Source: Legionella_C dresdenensis
GTDB taxonomy: Bacteria > Pseudomonadota > Gammaproteobacteria > Legionellales > Legionellaceae
DNA: 64,000 nt
Assembly (NCBI RefSeq): GCF_042649825.1
Contig: NZ_JBHSAB010000019.1
Span: forward strand, 1 to 64,000
Direction: 5' to 3'
The first letter of the stretch is position 1, and the number at the start of each line of letters is the position of its first letter. The position numbers and the translations under genes are program-made. Below, in pieces: positions 62,712 through 64,000 of the stretch. The notes beneath the pieces were generated by a model. It searched no databases. It was given only the letters and a program-made list of their open reading frames with translations, and had not been told where the DNA came from.

Positions 62712-62882
62712 CGCTCTGAACTTGCAAGGCATCAGTGCCTGAACGCGCGATTGAAGCCTTGATTTCGCTTCGCTGCATAAACTACTCAAATGCTATACGA
62801 GGAGATTACGTATTTAAATATATTGTAATTATTTTGATCAACCTGTTAGAATTGCTCAAGTTATTTTTTGATGTAGCCTCTA

Positions 62883-64000
62883 ATGAAATACACTGACCTA
62901 ATCGCTCCCGAGTACACATTGCCTCCTGAAAATGAATTTCATAAAAAATATTTCATAACCAGGCCTTCTGCTGACATATCGTATTTTATACATTTTAGTT
63001 CCTTGCGATTACAAAGAAGCTCACAAAGAAAAATCAGCAGAAATTGGAAGGCGCGTCTTAGCATTCATCCAGAAGATATGGACAAAGCCTGGGAAATAAT
63101 TCTCCCCTTCCTTTATAAAGAAGATATCCATTTTAAAGTAGCTAATCTTAATGCAATAGAAAAATTTAAAAATGGCAGGCAGGAAAGGCTAAACAGGCTG
63201 GTTGAAGAGTATAACCAATTTTTACAGAACGCCGACTCTCAAGATATAAGACTTTTAAAAAACACTTTTCAACGGCGATATCAACAATTAGGAACATCCA
63301 CATCTAGCAAATGGCGATTAATTTCTTTTGTACAAAATTATCTTATCAAATTAATGAGCTTTTTTTACCAATACACCTTAAATAGAGAAAGTTTATTTGC
63401 GCATACTAAAAATATCTATGAGCGTTTAATAGATTTGGGAAAACAAAAGGTAACAAATAGTTTAAGATTTTATGAGGGGATGCAATTTACTCTCTATATG
63501 TTGCCAGGGGTTGAGAAGGAATGCCAAAATACCTTGGAAGAAATAGAAGATAATTTACTACGGGCAAAAATCCGGCCAGGAGGCATTTTTCCAACTGATA
63601 GGCAAATTGGAGTCTATAGCTCCATTCGCCATCCTGGTAAATGGAGTTATCATAATGCTACTGACGCTAATCTGGAGACGTATAATCCTGATAACATTAA
63701 CGACCCGTTTAGTTTTCTTAAAACGCTCCCCCCGACTGAAATAATGCAGGGAAACAAAATACAAACTATCCTTGAAAACAAAGCTGACGCTCAGCTCATA
63801 ATATCCTTATTGCAAACACAACAATTTATTGCTCCCTCACAATTCAAGGCACTTGCGGTATTTAAAGAAGAGGTTGTAAAACACATAAAAACCTTACCAG
63901 TAGAGATAAAGAAACAAGTGAGAGCTGATTGTTTAGATAAATCTTCAAATTTAGGTAAATTTTTTAGAGTTCAGCGTGGTATGTTTAGCCCCAAATCAGG
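62883..64000 (+). CDS. effector-like protein, 3' end beyond the window
   Basis: An ATG at 62883 opens a frame of at least 372 codons that runs off the window. The N-terminus has WKARLSIHPEDMDKAWEIIL, a helical middle (WRLISFVQNYLIKLMSFFYQ) and QFTLYMLPGVEKECQNTLEE, followed by IRPGGIFPTDRQIGVYSSIR. This order resembles the N-terminal domain of OspC-type bacterial effectors, but I hold this call weakly. No signal peptide is present. The function is unknown. Confidence 0.65.
   Translation, partial: MKYTDLIAPEYTLPPENEFHKKYFITRPSADISYFIHFSSLRLQRSSQRKISRNWKARLSIHPEDMDKAWEIILPFLYKEDIHFKVANLNAIEKFKNGRQERLNRLVEEYNQFLQNADSQDIRLLKNTFQRRYQQLGTSTSSKWRLISFVQNYLIKLMSFFYQYTLNRESLFAHTKNIYERLIDLGKQKVTNSLRFYEGMQFTLYMLPGVEKECQNTLEEIEDNLLRAKIRPGGIFPTDRQIGVYSSIRHPGKWSYHNATDANLETYNPDNINDPFSFLKTLPPTEIMQGNKIQTILENKADAQLIISLLQTQQFIAPSQFKALAVFKEEVVKHIKTLPVEIKKQVRADCLDKSSNLGKFFRVQRGMFSPKS

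Overview
The window looks like a chromosomal accessory region of a Legionella-type gamma-proteobacterium. The reasons are AT-rich DNA, host-interaction-style proteins (an LRR-SNF2 fusion, a SET-like protein, several orphan cytosolic proteins), a HipBST module of the Legionella type (HipT Ser54), a bimodular E. coli-numbered QueF, and many decayed IS and toxin-like fragments. The assignment is an inference from gene content; no rRNA or complete tRNA is present.

1-22.1 kb is an integrative mobilizable or conjugative element. It has a phage-like replication module (small HTH proteins, a replisome-organiser-like protein, a TOPRIM primase-helicase; 1.0-4.4 kb), an inserted ISNCY-type IS (5.06-6.77 kb), and an IncP/RP4-type relaxosome block: traI with an overlapping traH-like gene, traJ, oriT, then divergent traK, frameshifted traL, and traM (7.1-11.2 kb). 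Its cargo is a streptolysin-S-like thiazole/oxazole peptide (TOMM/LAP) operon at 12.57-20.90 kb. This contains two 55-residue precursor peptides at its two ends, SagB-type dehydrogenase, SagC-type E1-like partner with RRE, YcaO cyclodehydratase ending in PxPxP, two CPBP (CAAX) proteases, a luciferase-like monooxygenase, a MATE exporter and a bactofilin-like protein. A tRNA-Met 3' fragment at 22.06-22.11 kb is the likely att border. The TOMM cluster is the main candidate for an undescribed system.

22.2-36.5 kb is a decayed defence/toxin plot: a TIGR04141 protein, a BRCT-like protein, IS481/IS630 scars around a Fic protein, a DUF4143 AAA protein, an AlaX-like editing protein, two P-loop proteins, a TPR gene with an in-frame stop, and a complete HipBST system. 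Three of these genes (fic, DUF4143, hipBST) have precisely spaced repeat arrays in their promoters, and a fourth array stands at 44.1 kb. Fragments of duplicated DUF4143 and P-loop genes are scattered nearby.

36.6-64 kb is more chromosomal: a 1657-residue LRR-SNF2 protein, acetyltransferases, a cyclase-family hydrolase, an ABC exporter pair, a GAF-GAF-GGDEF gene broken by an amber codon, L,D-transpeptidase, AlkB-like dioxygenase, an alpha/beta hydrolase, a response regulator/HTH pair, a pRiA4b ORF-3-like protein, a GIY-YIG protein, a 171-bp MITE, two convergent methionine aminopeptidase genes, a DnaA-box cluster before queF, a SET-like protein, and a 3'-truncated effector-like gene at the window edge.
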